Assembly (NCBI RefSeq): GCF_000397065.2
Contig: NZ_KE007306.1
Span: 354,448 to 418,447, forward strand
Length of the DNA stretch: 64,000 nucleotides
Source of the DNA: Marinobacter lipolyticus SM19
GTDB taxonomy: Bacteria > Pseudomonadota > Gammaproteobacteria > Pseudomonadales > Oleiphilaceae
Reading direction: 5' to 3'
This document shows positions 27,028 to 36,469 of the stretch, one piece after another (the stretch's first letter is position 1; every line of letters begins with the position of its first letter). The position numbers and the translations under genes were made by a program. The notes beneath the pieces are model-generated. The model ran no database searches, was not told the DNA's origin, and was given only the letters and a program-made list of their open reading frames with translations.

Positions 27028-28202
27028 GCGGACTGTTCCACAACACTACCTGACAATGCGCGGCAGGCAGACAGGCCAGCCAGCAAGCGATCCACATCAG
27101 CCCGGGTATGGGCTGCACTCAGTGTCACCCGCAGTCGCGCCTCCCCTTCGGGCACCGTGGGCGGACGAATGGCGGTGACCAGCAATCCTTTTTGCTCCAG
27201 CGCCTTACTCAGTGCCAGCGCAGACCAGTTATCACCTACCATGATGGGCTGGATCGGTGTGTCCGAAGGCATCAGCTGATACCCAAGGTTGGCGGCCCCG
27301 CGCCGGAAACGCTCGATCAAGTCACGCAGGTGCGCCCGCCGCTCATCATCCCGCTCGATCAAGTCGAGGCTGGCAACCGTTGCCTCAGCAATCGCCGGCG
27401 GCATCGCGGTGGTGTAAATGTAGGTTCTGGCCTTCTGCACCAGGTAATCCATCAGAATCTGCGGCCCGGCCACAAAGGCACCGCTGGTCCCCACTGCCTT
27501 ACCCAGGGTACCGATCAATACCGGAACATCGTCCTCGGACAACCCCAGTTCCGCCACGCTGCCACGCCCCTGGGGACCCAGCACACCAACACCGTGGGCA
27601 TCGTCCACCACCAGCAAGGCATCATGGGTCTTGCACAATGCCGCCAGCTCCCTTAGCGGTGCGATATCGCCATCCATGCTGAACACCCCATCGGTGACCA
27701 CCAGTTTGTGACCCGACGTTTCGTCCAGCATCCGCTCCAATGCCGCCATATCACTGTGGGGGTAACGGCGAACTTTGGCCCGACTGAGAATGCAGCCATC
27801 AATAATGGACGCGTGATTGAGGCGATCCGAGAAGATCGTATCTCCCCGTCCGGCAAGGGCAGAAATCGCCCCCATGTTGGCCATATAACCGGTGGAGAAG
27901 AACAACGCGGCACTGCGCTGGGTAAAGGCCGCCAGACGCTCCTCCAGACGGTGGTGAGCATCGTGGTGGCCACAAATCAGGTGCGACGCCGCGCCACCCA
28001 GACCGGTCTCCGGCAGAGCATTAACAAACGCTTCGATGTTCGCGGGATGATTGGCCAGACCGAGGTAATCGTTACTGCAGAACGACAGCAGACTCTGACC
28101 ATCGGAGGTCAGAGACGGCTGCTGGGGGCCGGAAATCAGTCGGCGGTGTCGGTGCAGGCCGGACTGTTTACGCTGTTCAAGTTCTGCCGCGAAGTCTCGC
28201 AC
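27024..28202 (-). CDS. bioF: 8-amino-7-oxononanoate synthase
   Basis: 392 residues. BioF condenses pimeloyl-ACP (or -CoA) with alanine, using pyridoxal phosphate. The family features are [58 protein letters not shown] and the PLP-lysine segment [13 protein letters not shown]. The end overlaps bioH by 4 bases (ATGA), so the two are coupled. A REP-like hairpin separates it from bioB, which lies upstream on the same strand. Confidence 0.95.
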   Translation of the reverse strand: MRDFAAELEQRKQSGLHRHRRLISGPQQPSLTSDGQSLLSFCSNDYLGLANHPANIEAFVNALPETGLGGAASHLICGHHDAHHRLEERLAAFTQRSAALFFSTGYMANMGAISALAGRGDTIFSDRLNHASIIDGCILSRAKVRRYPHSDMAALERMLDETSGHKLVVTDGVFSMDGDIAPLRELAALCKTHDALLVVDDAHGVGVLGPQGRGSVAELGLSEDDVPVLIGTLGKAVGTSGAFVAGPQILMDYLVQKARTYIYTTAMPPAIAEATVASLDLIERDDERRAHLRDLIERFRRGAANLGYQLMPSDTPIQPIMVGDNWSALALSKALEQKGLLVTAIRPPTVPEGEARLRVTLSAAHTRADVDRLLAGLSACRALSGSVVEQSA

Positions 28203-28233
28203 TGGTCAATTCCTGAGCATTGGTGACGGCGCT

Positions 28234-28274
28234 TGTCGGTTTACGGTGTTCGGTGAATACCTAAACCGACCTAC
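28234..28274. repeat. REP-like hairpin, copy 6, between bioB and bioF
   Basis: TGTCGGTTTA and TAAACCGACCTAC flank an 18-base centre. Against the main form (TCGGATTA/TAATCCGA) the stem reads TCGGTTTA/TAAACCGA, a paired change on both sides. Within an operon it could affect the relative level of bioB and bioF mRNA. Confidence 0.65.
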
Positions 28275-28285
28275 AGGACTTCCGG

Positions 28286-29344
28286 TTACGCGGATTCCCG
28301 GGTTGCGTCGTAGAACATGTGGCGAGTGGCTTCGTACTCGACTGCCTCGGCAATCGACTCTTCTTCCTGCTCCTCGGTCGCACATTGCTCCCGCTGCTCA
28401 GGACGGATTCCCAGACGGCGGAACAGCGCCATGTCGGCATCGGCCTCCGGATTGGCAGTCGTCAGCAACTTCTCGCCATAGAAAATGGAGTTGGCACCAG
28501 CCATGAAGCACAGGGCCTGCATCTGCTCATTCATGTTTTCTCGCCCGGCGGACAGGCGCACGTGGGATTCCGGCATCATGATGCGGGCGACGGCAATAAT
28601 CCTCACGAAATCAAACGGATCCAGGTCTTCCACATCTTCCATGGGGGTGCCTTTCACCTTTACCAGCATGTTGACCGGTACACTCTCGGGGTGATGGGGC
28701 AGGTTCGCCAACTGGACCAGCAGACCGACGCGGTCATCCTCGTCCTCACCCATGCCCATGATGCCGCCACAACAGACTTTCATGCCGGCCTTGCGGACAT
28801 TGTCGAGAGTATCAAGACGATCCTGGTAGGTGCGGGTGGTGATGATATGGCTGTAATACTTCTCGGAGGTGTCGAGGTTGTGGTTGTAGTAATCCAGTCC
28901 CGCATCGGCGAGCTCTTTTGCCTGATCTTCCTGGAGCATACCCAGGGTCATACAGGTTTCCAGTCCCAGGGATTTCACCTGACGTACCATATCCAGAACG
29001 TACGGCATGTCCTTCTTGGTGGGGCTTCGCCACGCAGCGCCCATACAGAAACGGGAGGCGCCTTTCTCGCGGGCGGCCTGTGCTTCTGCGACCACCTTCT
29101 CAATTTCCAAAAGCTTTTCTTTCTCAAGGCCCGTGTTGTAATGACCGCTCTGGGGACAGTACTTACAATCCTCGGGACACGCACCGGTCTTGATCGACAA
29201 CAGCGTGCTGACCTGCACTTCGTTGGGATCAAAGAATTCCCGGTGAACGCTCTGGGCGCGGAACAGCAAGTCATTGAAAGGAAGCTGGAACAGTTCACGG
29301 GCTTCCTGAAGTGTCCAGTCGTGACGGGGAGTTGTAGCGGTCAT
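28286..29344 (-). CDS. bioB: Biotin synthase
   Basis: 352 residues. BioB is a radical SAM enzyme that inserts sulfur into dethiobiotin. Cys56, Cys60 and Cys63 (CPEDCKYC) bind the 4Fe-4S cluster, followed by QSGHY; the second cluster region includes [12 protein letters not shown] and the arginine in [10 protein letters not shown]. It is the first gene of the biotin row, 9 bases inside a BirA-type operator and with a strong promoter just upstream (see 29354 and 29394). The C-terminal tail ([21 protein letters not shown]) is longer than in E. coli and acidic. Confidence 0.96.
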   Translation of the reverse strand: MTATTPRHDWTLQEARELFQLPFNDLLFRAQSVHREFFDPNEVQVSTLLSIKTGACPEDCKYCPQSGHYNTGLEKEKLLEIEKVVAEAQAAREKGASRFCMGAAWRSPTKKDMPYVLDMVRQVKSLGLETCMTLGMLQEDQAKELADAGLDYYNHNLDTSEKYYSHIITTRTYQDRLDTLDNVRKAGMKVCCGGIMGMGEDEDDRVGLLVQLANLPHHPESVPVNMLVKVKGTPMEDVEDLDPFDFVRIIAVARIMMPESHVRLSAGRENMNEQMQALCFMAGANSIFYGEKLLTTANPEADADMALFRRLGIRPEQREQCATEEQEEESIAEAVEYEATRHMFYDATRESA

Positions 29345-29353
29345 AATAGGGCC

Positions 29354-29385
29354 CTGTTAACCTTTGTAGGGTTACTGGTTTACGG
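29354..29385. promoter_or_regulatory. BirA-type biotin operator
   Basis: CTGTTAACC (29354-29362) and GGTTTACGG (29377-29385) are separated by 14 bases. The consensus recognised by the biotin ligase/repressor BirA is TTGTAAACC-N14/15-GGTTTACAA. It lies between divergent bioB and comF and covers the predicted bioB transcription start. Confidence 0.7.
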
Positions 29386-29393
29386 ATAGACGA

Positions 29394-29421
29394 ATGATAA
29401 AGGGACTGAGATTCCTGTCAA
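29394..29421 (-). promoter_or_regulatory. Strong sigma-70 promoter for bioB, overlapping the comF start
   Basis: On the minus strand TTGACA (29416-29421) is followed after 16 bases by TATCAT (29394-29399). Transcription would begin near 29387, at the edge of the BirA operator. The -10 box covers the ATG of comF on the other strand. Confidence 0.7.
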
Positions 29422-30128
29422 CCTTGACAGCACTAAAGGTTAACAGCGAGAAAACAGCAGGAAGCTGTGTCGCCTGCCTGGACTACAGGACAATCAACGG
29501 CTTATGCAAAGGCTGCCACGAGGACTTACCGGTTAACCGCTGGCATTGTCAACGTTGCGCCCTGCCCCTGGCTTTCCACTCTGACACGCATACCTGCGGT
29601 GAATGCCTGTCCACGCCGCCGCCTTTCAGCCAGACCATCGCGCCCTGGCGATACCAATACCCGGTTGACGGCATGATTAGTCGATACAAATACAACGGCC
29701 AGAGGCAATATGCGCGACCACTGATGGCCGGCCTTTCGGAGCACCTGTCCCGACACTTGCAAACCAGGCCTGAGCTCAGACCAGACCTGATCGTGCCCGC
29801 TCCCATGCACCGCAAACGCAGGCGCCAGAGGGGATTCAACCAGGCAGAAGATATAGCGGAGCAGCTCTCCCTGGCACTGAACGTGCCCTGGTCTGCCACC
29901 CGGATCAGACGCCTCCGACACGCCAGGCCACAGCGGGAGCTTGGCCGCGAAGCACGGCTGCACAACCTGCGCGGCATGTTCGAGGTCTGCGGTTCAGTAC
30001 CAGCACGGATAGCCCTGGTGGATGATGTGGTCACCACCGGCGCCACCGCCAGAATGCTGGCGACGGCATTGATAGACGCTGGCGCCGAAGATGTGCAGGT
30101 GTGGGCACTGGCCCGGACACCCGGCTAA
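29394..30128 (+). CDS. comF: ComF family phosphoribosyltransferase-like protein
   Basis: 244 residues. ComF proteins are linked to DNA uptake and competence in several bacteria; the exact activity is unsettled. An N-terminal double zinc ribbon (CVAC, CKGC, CQRC, CGEC) is followed by RYKYNGQRQYARPL and a type I PRT domain with VPAPMHRKRRRQRGFNQAE and the PRPP loop ALVDDVVTTGATA. The ATG at 29394 has only a weak ribosome site; a TTG at 29424 is the alternative and would free the bioB promoter from coding sequence. It is divergent from bioB and convergent with the oxidoreductase gene. Confidence 0.88.
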   Translation: MIKGLRFLSTLTALKVNSEKTAGSCVACLDYRTINGLCKGCHEDLPVNRWHCQRCALPLAFHSDTHTCGECLSTPPPFSQTIAPWRYQYPVDGMISRYKYNGQRQYARPLMAGLSEHLSRHLQTRPELRPDLIVPAPMHRKRRRQRGFNQAEDIAEQLSLALNVPWSATRIRRLRHARPQRELGREARLHNLRGMFEVCGSVPARIALVDDVVTTGATARMLATALIDAGAEDVQVWALARTPG

Positions 30129-30146
30129 CGCCGTTTGCCGGAAATT

Positions 30147-30238
30147 TGTCGGATTACGGCTTCGCCTAATCCGACCTACGGCTTGGGTCTGAAATTCCTG
30201 CCCGTGTAGGTCGGATTAGGCGAAGCCGTAATCCGACA
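30147..30238. repeat. Perfect inverted pair of REP-like elements, copies 7 and 8
   Basis: 30147-30179 (TGTCGGATTACGG...TAATCCGACCTAC) and 30206-30238 are exact reverse complements over 33 bases, 26 bases apart. Each half is itself a hairpin, and the first is identical to the copy at 13658. It lies between the 3' ends of comF and the convergent oxidoreductase gene, so it could act as an mRNA 3'-end stabiliser on both sides. Confidence 0.9.
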
Positions 30239-30244
30239 ATCAGG

Positions 30245-31354
30245 TCAGACTCTGGCAGCGACATAATCGGCAATGGCCAGGCAGGACGTCAGGCCCGGTG
30301 ACTCGATGCCGAACAGGTTTACCATTCCCGGCACCCCATGATCCTCCGGTCCGTCGATCCGGAAATCGGAAAAACCTCCGTCGGGGCCCGTCAGTTTTGG
30401 GCGAATACCCGCATAGGCCGGCTGCAGGCGGCTGGCGTCCATTTCCGGCCACCATTGCCTGATACCCTCGACAAACGCTTTGACCCGGGCCGGGTTGACG
30501 GTGTAGTCCTCGGCGGAAATCCACTCCACGTCCGGCCCGAAACGGGCCTGTCCGGCAAGATCGAGCGTCAGGTGCACCCCGAGGCCGCCAGGTTCTGGTA
30601 CCGGGTAGATCAAGGTGCTGAAAGGATGGCGACCGTTGTAACTGAAGTAAACGCCTCGAGCGAACCATTGCTCCGGTCGACCGGCATCCGGCAGCCCCTC
30701 CCAGTTTTCCGCCAACGGCACTGCACCAAGCCCCGCCGCATTGATGACGCAACGGGCCAACAACTCACAAGGCATGGATCCGCCGACGGTCAGGCGGTGC
30801 GCCGTGTCATCAGAACGGGCGGCTTCCACCGGTGCACGCCTCACCAACTGCCCACCCGCGCATTCCAGGTCGGCCAACAGGGATACCATCAAGCCATGAC
30901 TGTCGACAATACCCGTTTCCGGAGAATACAGGGCCGCACAGGCGGATACTCCTGGCAGGTATTTCTTCACCGCATCCGCACCCTCCATGGCCAGCGCCAC
31001 ACCATTAAGCCTGGCCTGCACCTGGATGCTTTCAAGCTTAGACATCTGGGACCGGCGGGTGGCCACAATCCACTTACCGGTTTTGCGGTGGCCAATGAGA
31101 CGTTTCTGGCAGTAGCCATAGAGCTGATCACGCCCCTGCACGCAAAGGCGCGCTTTCAGGGAACCCTGTGGGTAATAGATGCCTGCGTGGATAACTTCAC
31201 TGTTGCGGGAAGAAATACCTTCACCAAAATGATCGCCCGCCTCCAGCACCAGCACCTCCCTGCCCTGGATTGCCAGAGCCCGGGCAATGGCCAGCCCGAC
31301 AACACCGGCCCCGATCACCACTGTATCTGCCTGGAGTTTCTCCAGCTGCGCCAT
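30245..31354 (-). CDS. FAD-dependent oxidoreductase, L-2-hydroxyglutarate oxidase-like
   Basis: 369 residues. The N-terminal Rossmann motif VVIGAGVVGLAIARALA binds FAD. SSRNSEVIHAGIYYPQGSLKARLCVQG is the hallmark of the LhgO/L-2-hydroxyglutarate dehydrogenase branch of the DAO family. VINAAGLGA and a C-terminal NLFGIESPGLTSCLAIADYVA complete the fold. The protein is slightly shorter than E. coli LhgO (about 420). No csiD or glutarate genes are beside it, so the substrate is not certain. It is divergent from the 31525 gene. Confidence 0.8.
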   Translation of the reverse strand: MAQLEKLQADTVVIGAGVVGLAIARALAIQGREVLVLEAGDHFGEGISSRNSEVIHAGIYYPQGSLKARLCVQGRDQLYGYCQKRLIGHRKTGKWIVATRRSQMSKLESIQVQARLNGVALAMEGADAVKKYLPGVSACAALYSPETGIVDSHGLMVSLLADLECAGGQLVRRAPVEAARSDDTAHRLTVGGSMPCELLARCVINAAGLGAVPLAENWEGLPDAGRPEQWFARGVYFSYNGRHPFSTLIYPVPEPGGLGVHLTLDLAGQARFGPDVEWISAEDYTVNPARVKAFVEGIRQWWPEMDASRLQPAYAGIRPKLTGPDGGFSDFRIDGPEDHGVPGMVNLFGIESPGLTSCLAIADYVAARV

Positions 31355-31460
31355 TCACACCTGCCTTATCATTGATATCTGTATCATTGCTGCCTGCCAG
31401 TGGACTGTATCGCAAATCGCGGATACCGCGAAAAAGCCGGCAGACACACCCGTATTCGCA

Positions 31461-31489
31461 TTACGATACCACGTGGGAAACGTTATACT
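31461..31489 (+). promoter_or_regulatory. Candidate promoter for the 31525-srkA genes
   Basis: TTACGA (31461-31466) and TATACT (31484-31489) are 17 bases apart, 36 bases before the start codon at 31525. Confidence 0.5.
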
Positions 31490-31524
31490 GTGGGGATCAC
31501 GTTAATGCAGGAAGCAGGTGTGAG

Positions 31525-31947
31525 ATGTCGGACAGGAAGCAGTTTTTAACGGTCATGGTGGTTGCGGCCCTGTTTGTGGGCTGGCTCGGCTGGCGAGGGT
31601 TTGAAGTAATCAGCCTGAACCACAACCTGAAAGCTGACGCCGTAGTAGCGGACTACCCCTACCAGCACCGGGTGCTGAGGGTGGAAGGCAACACGGCCAT
31701 CATGAGTTCCCTGCGTTCCCACAACATCCCCACCCGCCAGGCACTGACGACCATTTTTCCGAGCATGCAGAACCTGGGTGACAACCATCGGGACTGGCAG
31801 CGGGCAGAGCGTGAACTCGCCCAGGTCCAGGCCAGGGCAGGTGATATAATACTGAGCGCTGCCAGTATTGACCGTGTCCGATGGGAACTGGATGAAAACT
31901 GGTACCACCTCAGCCACATGCAGGCCAGACAAGACTCAAGGCGCTAA
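31525..31947 (+). CDS. Small membrane-anchored protein of unknown function
   Basis: 140 residues from ATG 31525, with AGGTG upstream and a promoter candidate 36 bases before it. A single hydrophobic segment at residues 8-26 (LTVMVVAALFVGWLGWRGF) should anchor it in the inner membrane, with the rest outside the membrane. The soluble part is mostly helical and charged and contains no motif that I recognise. It lies 10 bases ahead of srkA and is probably co-transcribed with it. The longer frame upstream lacks a ribosome site and reads through the promoter. Confidence 0.65.
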   Translation: MSDRKQFLTVMVVAALFVGWLGWRGFEVISLNHNLKADAVVADYPYQHRVLRVEGNTAIMSSLRSHNIPTRQALTTIFPSMQNLGDNHRDWQRAERELAQVQARAGDIILSAASIDRVRWELDENWYHLSHMQARQDSRR

Positions 31948-31957
31948 TACTGATCCT

Positions 31958-32959
31958 ATGACAGAAACCTCAAGCCATCCTTACGACGCCCTGACTCCCG
32001 ATACTATTCTGGACGCCATGGAAAGCGCAGGTTTCGTCATAAACGGCCGCCTGTTTGCCCTGAACAGTTACGAAAACCGGGTCTATCAGGTCGGTGTTGA
32101 AGACAGTTCACCCATCATTGCCAAGTTCTATCGCCCAGGACGCTGGACCGAGGCTCAGATCCGTGAGGAACACAACTTCACCGCCGAGCTGGCGGCAGCG
32201 GATATCCCGGTTGTCGCGCCGATGGCGATGCCCTCTGGTGATACCCTGGGCCAGTGGCAGGAATTCCACTTTGCGGTCTTTCCCCAACGTGGCGGTCAGG
32301 CACCGGACACCAGCGTCACGGATACCCTGTACCGGCTAGGCCAATGGCTGGGGCAGCTACACAACATTGGTGCCAGCAAACCGTTCCTGCACCGCCCGGC
32401 GTTCAATATTCTTGACGGGATCACCAGCAAGAATCAGATCCTGATAGACGGCGACTGGATCCCGGCAGACCTGCGTCCAGCCTGGGACAGCCTGATTCCC
32501 GATCTGTATGATGCTTGCGCCCGCAGAATAGATGAAGCGGGCGAATGTGAAAGCCTGAGACTCCACGGCGATTGCCACGCAGGCAACATACTGTGTCGTG
32601 AGGAACAGATGCTGTTCGTCGACCTGGACGATTGCCGCACCGGGCCCGCCATCCAGGACCTGTGGTTGCTGCTCAATGGCGACGATGCCGAACGGAGTGC
32701 CCAATTCGGCGAACTGCTGGAAGGTTATGAGATGTTTCGCGATTTCAACCGACGCGAACGCCACCTGATAGAGCCCCTGCGCTGCTACCGGCAAATAGCC
32801 CACTGCGCGTGGCTGGCGAATCGGTGGGATGACCCGGCCTTTCCGAGGTTCTTCCCCTGGTTCACCCAGCCCAGATTCTGGTCGGACCAGGTTTTGGCCA
32901 TGCGAGAACAGCTCGCCGCCTTGCAGGCACCACCCATCAATATTCCCGGTCAGTACTAA
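31958..32959 (+). CDS. srkA: Stress response kinase SrkA (YihE family)
   Basis: 333 residues. SrkA is a cytoplasmic Ser/Thr kinase of the choline-kinase fold that protects stressed cells; in E. coli it belongs to the Cpx regulon. NGRLFALNSYENRVYQVG forms the ATP-binding lobe, the catalytic loop is LHGDCHAGNIL, and the metal-binding acidic motif is FVDLDDCRTGPAIQDLW. The C-terminus keeps YRQIAHCAWLANRWDDPAFPRFFPWF. The start at ATG 31958 gives the normal family length; an earlier in-frame start would overlap the upstream gene. Confidence 0.9.
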   Translation: MTETSSHPYDALTPDTILDAMESAGFVINGRLFALNSYENRVYQVGVEDSSPIIAKFYRPGRWTEAQIREEHNFTAELAAADIPVVAPMAMPSGDTLGQWQEFHFAVFPQRGGQAPDTSVTDTLYRLGQWLGQLHNIGASKPFLHRPAFNILDGITSKNQILIDGDWIPADLRPAWDSLIPDLYDACARRIDEAGECESLRLHGDCHAGNILCREEQMLFVDLDDCRTGPAIQDLWLLLNGDDAERSAQFGELLEGYEMFRDFNRRERHLIEPLRCYRQIAHCAWLANRWDDPAFPRFFPWFTQPRFWSDQVLAMREQLAALQAPPINIPGQY

Positions 32960-32994
32960 CGACCGGACAGACGCATTAACCCGGAGATTTTCTG

Positions 32995-33348
32995 ATGAGC
33001 GAGAAAGAGGCCAGGTTCACGGTCCGCAATCTGATCGCTACCGCCATCGGCACAGCCATCGCCACCGTGGTGGTCCTTGAAGTCAGTGGTCGGATTGATC
33101 ACTCCAACAACAAGGACAATGTGCCGGTCGGCGAATTCCAGGCCATTCATGTCACTCCCGGTGACGAGTTCCGCATGTCACCGAAGTCCTCTGAACTGCA
33201 TGCCGTTTGTGAACAGGGCTACCTGGCGATCGCAGCAGACGTGGACCCGGACTTCCGTGGCATCGTTGTGGACTACAAAAACCGGGGTGTGAGATGCAAA
33301 CGGGCGCCTACTCAGGAGCCGTCAGAGGACACCGCCGGCAATGAGTAA
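32995..33348 (+). CDS. Small single-span membrane protein of unknown function
   Basis: 117 residues. After an 8-residue charged start, residues 11-29 (NLIATAIGTAIATVVVLEV) form a membrane segment; the rest is soluble with two cysteines (CEQG, GVRCKR). I do not recognise the family. GGAG lies 10 bases before the ATG. Its last 8 bases overlap the start of cmoA, so it may be translated with the cmoAB pair, though a link to tRNA modification is not shown. Confidence 0.65.
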   Translation: MSEKEARFTVRNLIATAIGTAIATVVVLEVSGRIDHSNNKDNVPVGEFQAIHVTPGDEFRMSPKSSELHAVCEQGYLAIAADVDPDFRGIVVDYKNRGVRCKRAPTQEPSEDTAGNE

Positions 33349-34099
33349 CAAACCACGCCAACCGCTGCAGGAAACCGATCGCCTGTTCGCCACCGAGCGC
33401 AATCCCGAGGATTTTCGCTTCGATGCCTCAGTGGCCCGGGTTTTCCCGGATATGATTCGTCGCTCCGTTCCCGGATACACCACCATCATCCCGATGATTG
33501 AGGTGATCACCGAACAGTACGTCCAGGCGGGCTCCAATTGCTACGATCTGGGGTGCTCCCTCGGCGCCTCCACCCTGGCTATGAGGCACGGTATTTCCTT
33601 TGATGACTGCAGCCTCGTTGGTGTGGACAATTCACAAGCCATGATTGAACGTTGTGAGCACTACATCGCCCTGGATGACAGCTCCCTGCCTGTCAGCCTG
33701 CGCTGCGAGGATATTATGGACACCGAGCTCAGTAATGCCTCGGTCACCACTCTGAACTTTACGCTGCAGTTTGTGCCACCGGAGCAGCGAGCGGCACTGC
33801 TGGCACGCATTGCGACCGCCACTCGCCCGGGAGGCGTACTGATCCTGTCGGAAAAGATCCGCTTCGAATCAGATGAAGAGCAGGAAACCCAGACCCGCCT
33901 GCACCATGAGTTCAAACGGGCCAACGGCTATTCCGACCTGGAAATCAGCCAGAAGCGCTCCGCCATTGAGCAGGTCCTGATTCCGGAAAGTCTGAACGAT
34001 CACCGCACGCGACTGCAGCAGGCCGGCTTTGACCAGGTCATCGTCTGGTATCAGTGCTTCAACTTTGTCTCCATGCTGGCCATCAAATCTGCTGCCTGA
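33341..34099 (+). CDS. cmoA: Carboxy-S-adenosyl-L-methionine synthase
   Basis: 252 residues. CmoA makes carboxy-SAM from SAM and prephenate for the wobble uridine modification cmo5U34. The N-terminus DRLFATERNPEDFRFDASVARVFPDMI is diagnostic, the SAM site is YDLGCSLGASTLAMR, and LNFTLQFVPPEQR and ILSEKIRFE follow. It overlaps the preceding small gene by 8 bases and cmoB follows after 9 bases. Confidence 0.96.
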   Translation: MSNKPRQPLQETDRLFATERNPEDFRFDASVARVFPDMIRRSVPGYTTIIPMIEVITEQYVQAGSNCYDLGCSLGASTLAMRHGISFDDCSLVGVDNSQAMIERCEHYIALDDSSLPVSLRCEDIMDTELSNASVTTLNFTLQFVPPEQRAALLARIATATRPGGVLILSEKIRFESDEEQETQTRLHHEFKRANGYSDLEISQKRSAIEQVLIPESLNDHRTRLQQAGFDQVIVWYQCFNFVSMLAIKSAA

Positions 34100-34108
34100 G
34101 GAGCTTCC

Positions 34109-35101
34109 ATGGCAACCTTTGACTGGCAGGGCTGCTATCAGGCCCTCCTCAACGAACTCAATAACGAGGGCCAGGAACGCTGGTCCAACCTGCTGACCCA
34201 ACAACTCCGGCGTCGGTTCGAGGACAATCCGCACGGCGACATCGCCCGCTGGATGGCGGCACTGGCACAGCTTCCCGACGTTTCCGATACCCAAGCCAGA
34301 CTGGACACGTCCGCCGTTACCCTGCGCGCGGAAACACTGCTCAACGAGTCACAGCTTGAACAGCTGGAATCCGGCTTAAGAGGACTCATGCCCTGGCGCA
34401 AGGGGCCCTTTGATTTCTTTGGCACCTACATCGACACTGAATGGCACTCGGACTGGAAATGGGACCGGGTTTCGCCCTACCTGTCTGATTTAACCGGACG
34501 ACGCATCCTCGACGTGGGCTGCGGCTCAGGTTACCACTGCTGGCGTATGCTGGGGGAAGGCGCCGCACGGGTGATCGGCATCGACCCCGGACTATTGTTC
34601 CTGTTTCAGTTCCTCAGCGTAAAAAAATACCTGGGAGATGTGCCAGTTGATCTTGTACCAGTGCGCATGGAAGATCTTCCCGGAAAACTGGAATCGTTTG
34701 ATACCACGTTCTCCATGGGCGTGCTCTATCACCGACGCTCACCGCTGGATCACCTGCTGGAACTGAAGGACACCCTGCGCCGGGGAGGTGAGCTGGTGCT
34801 GGAAACACTGGTTGTAGACGGCCCGGAAGGCTACAGCCTGATGCCGGAGGACCGTTACGGCCAGATGCGCAACGTGTGGTTCCTTCCCAGCTGTGACACC
34901 TTGATGCGATGGCTCGACCGCACCGGATTCAGGGACGCGCGGGTGGTGGATGTCACCGAGACCACGATTGAGGAGCAGCGCCAGACCGACTGGATGCGGT
35001 TCAATTCTCTCGTGGACTTCCTCGATCCCGATGACCACAGCAAAACCATTGAAGGCTATCCCGGACCGAAGCGCGCAACGATCATTGCCAACAAGCCCTG
35101 A
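34109..35101 (+). CDS. cmoB: tRNA U34 carboxymethyltransferase
   Basis: 330 residues. CmoB transfers the carboxymethyl group from carboxy-SAM to 5-hydroxyuridine-34 of tRNA. Conserved stretches: LMPWRKGPFDFFGTYIDTEWHSDWKWDR, the SAM site LDVGCGSGYHCWRMLGEGA, FSMGVLYHRRSPLDHLLELK, and the C-terminal DFLDPDDHSKTIEGYPGPKRA. It forms an operon with cmoA and is closed by a perfect 17-bp terminator. Confidence 0.96.
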   Translation: MATFDWQGCYQALLNELNNEGQERWSNLLTQQLRRRFEDNPHGDIARWMAALAQLPDVSDTQARLDTSAVTLRAETLLNESQLEQLESGLRGLMPWRKGPFDFFGTYIDTEWHSDWKWDRVSPYLSDLTGRRILDVGCGSGYHCWRMLGEGAARVIGIDPGLLFLFQFLSVKKYLGDVPVDLVPVRMEDLPGKLESFDTTFSMGVLYHRRSPLDHLLELKDTLRRGGELVLETLVVDGPEGYSLMPEDRYGQMRNVWFLPSCDTLMRWLDRTGFRDARVVDVTETTIEEQRQTDWMRFNSLVDFLDPDDHSKTIEGYPGPKRATIIANKP

Positions 35102-35114
35102 CTTGCTGACTCCG

Positions 35115-35152
35115 CTCACAAAAAACCCGCTCGAAAGCGGGTTTTTTGTGAG
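35115..35152. terminator. Bidirectional terminator between cmoB and purA
   Basis: CTCACAAAAAACCCGCT (35115-35131) and its exact reverse complement (35136-35152) form a 17-bp stem with loop CGAA and six-base T-runs on both strands. Confidence 0.95.
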
Positions 35153-35159
35153 CTATAAC

Positions 35160-36464
<1,305 letters not shown>

Positions 36465-36469
36465 TCAAT

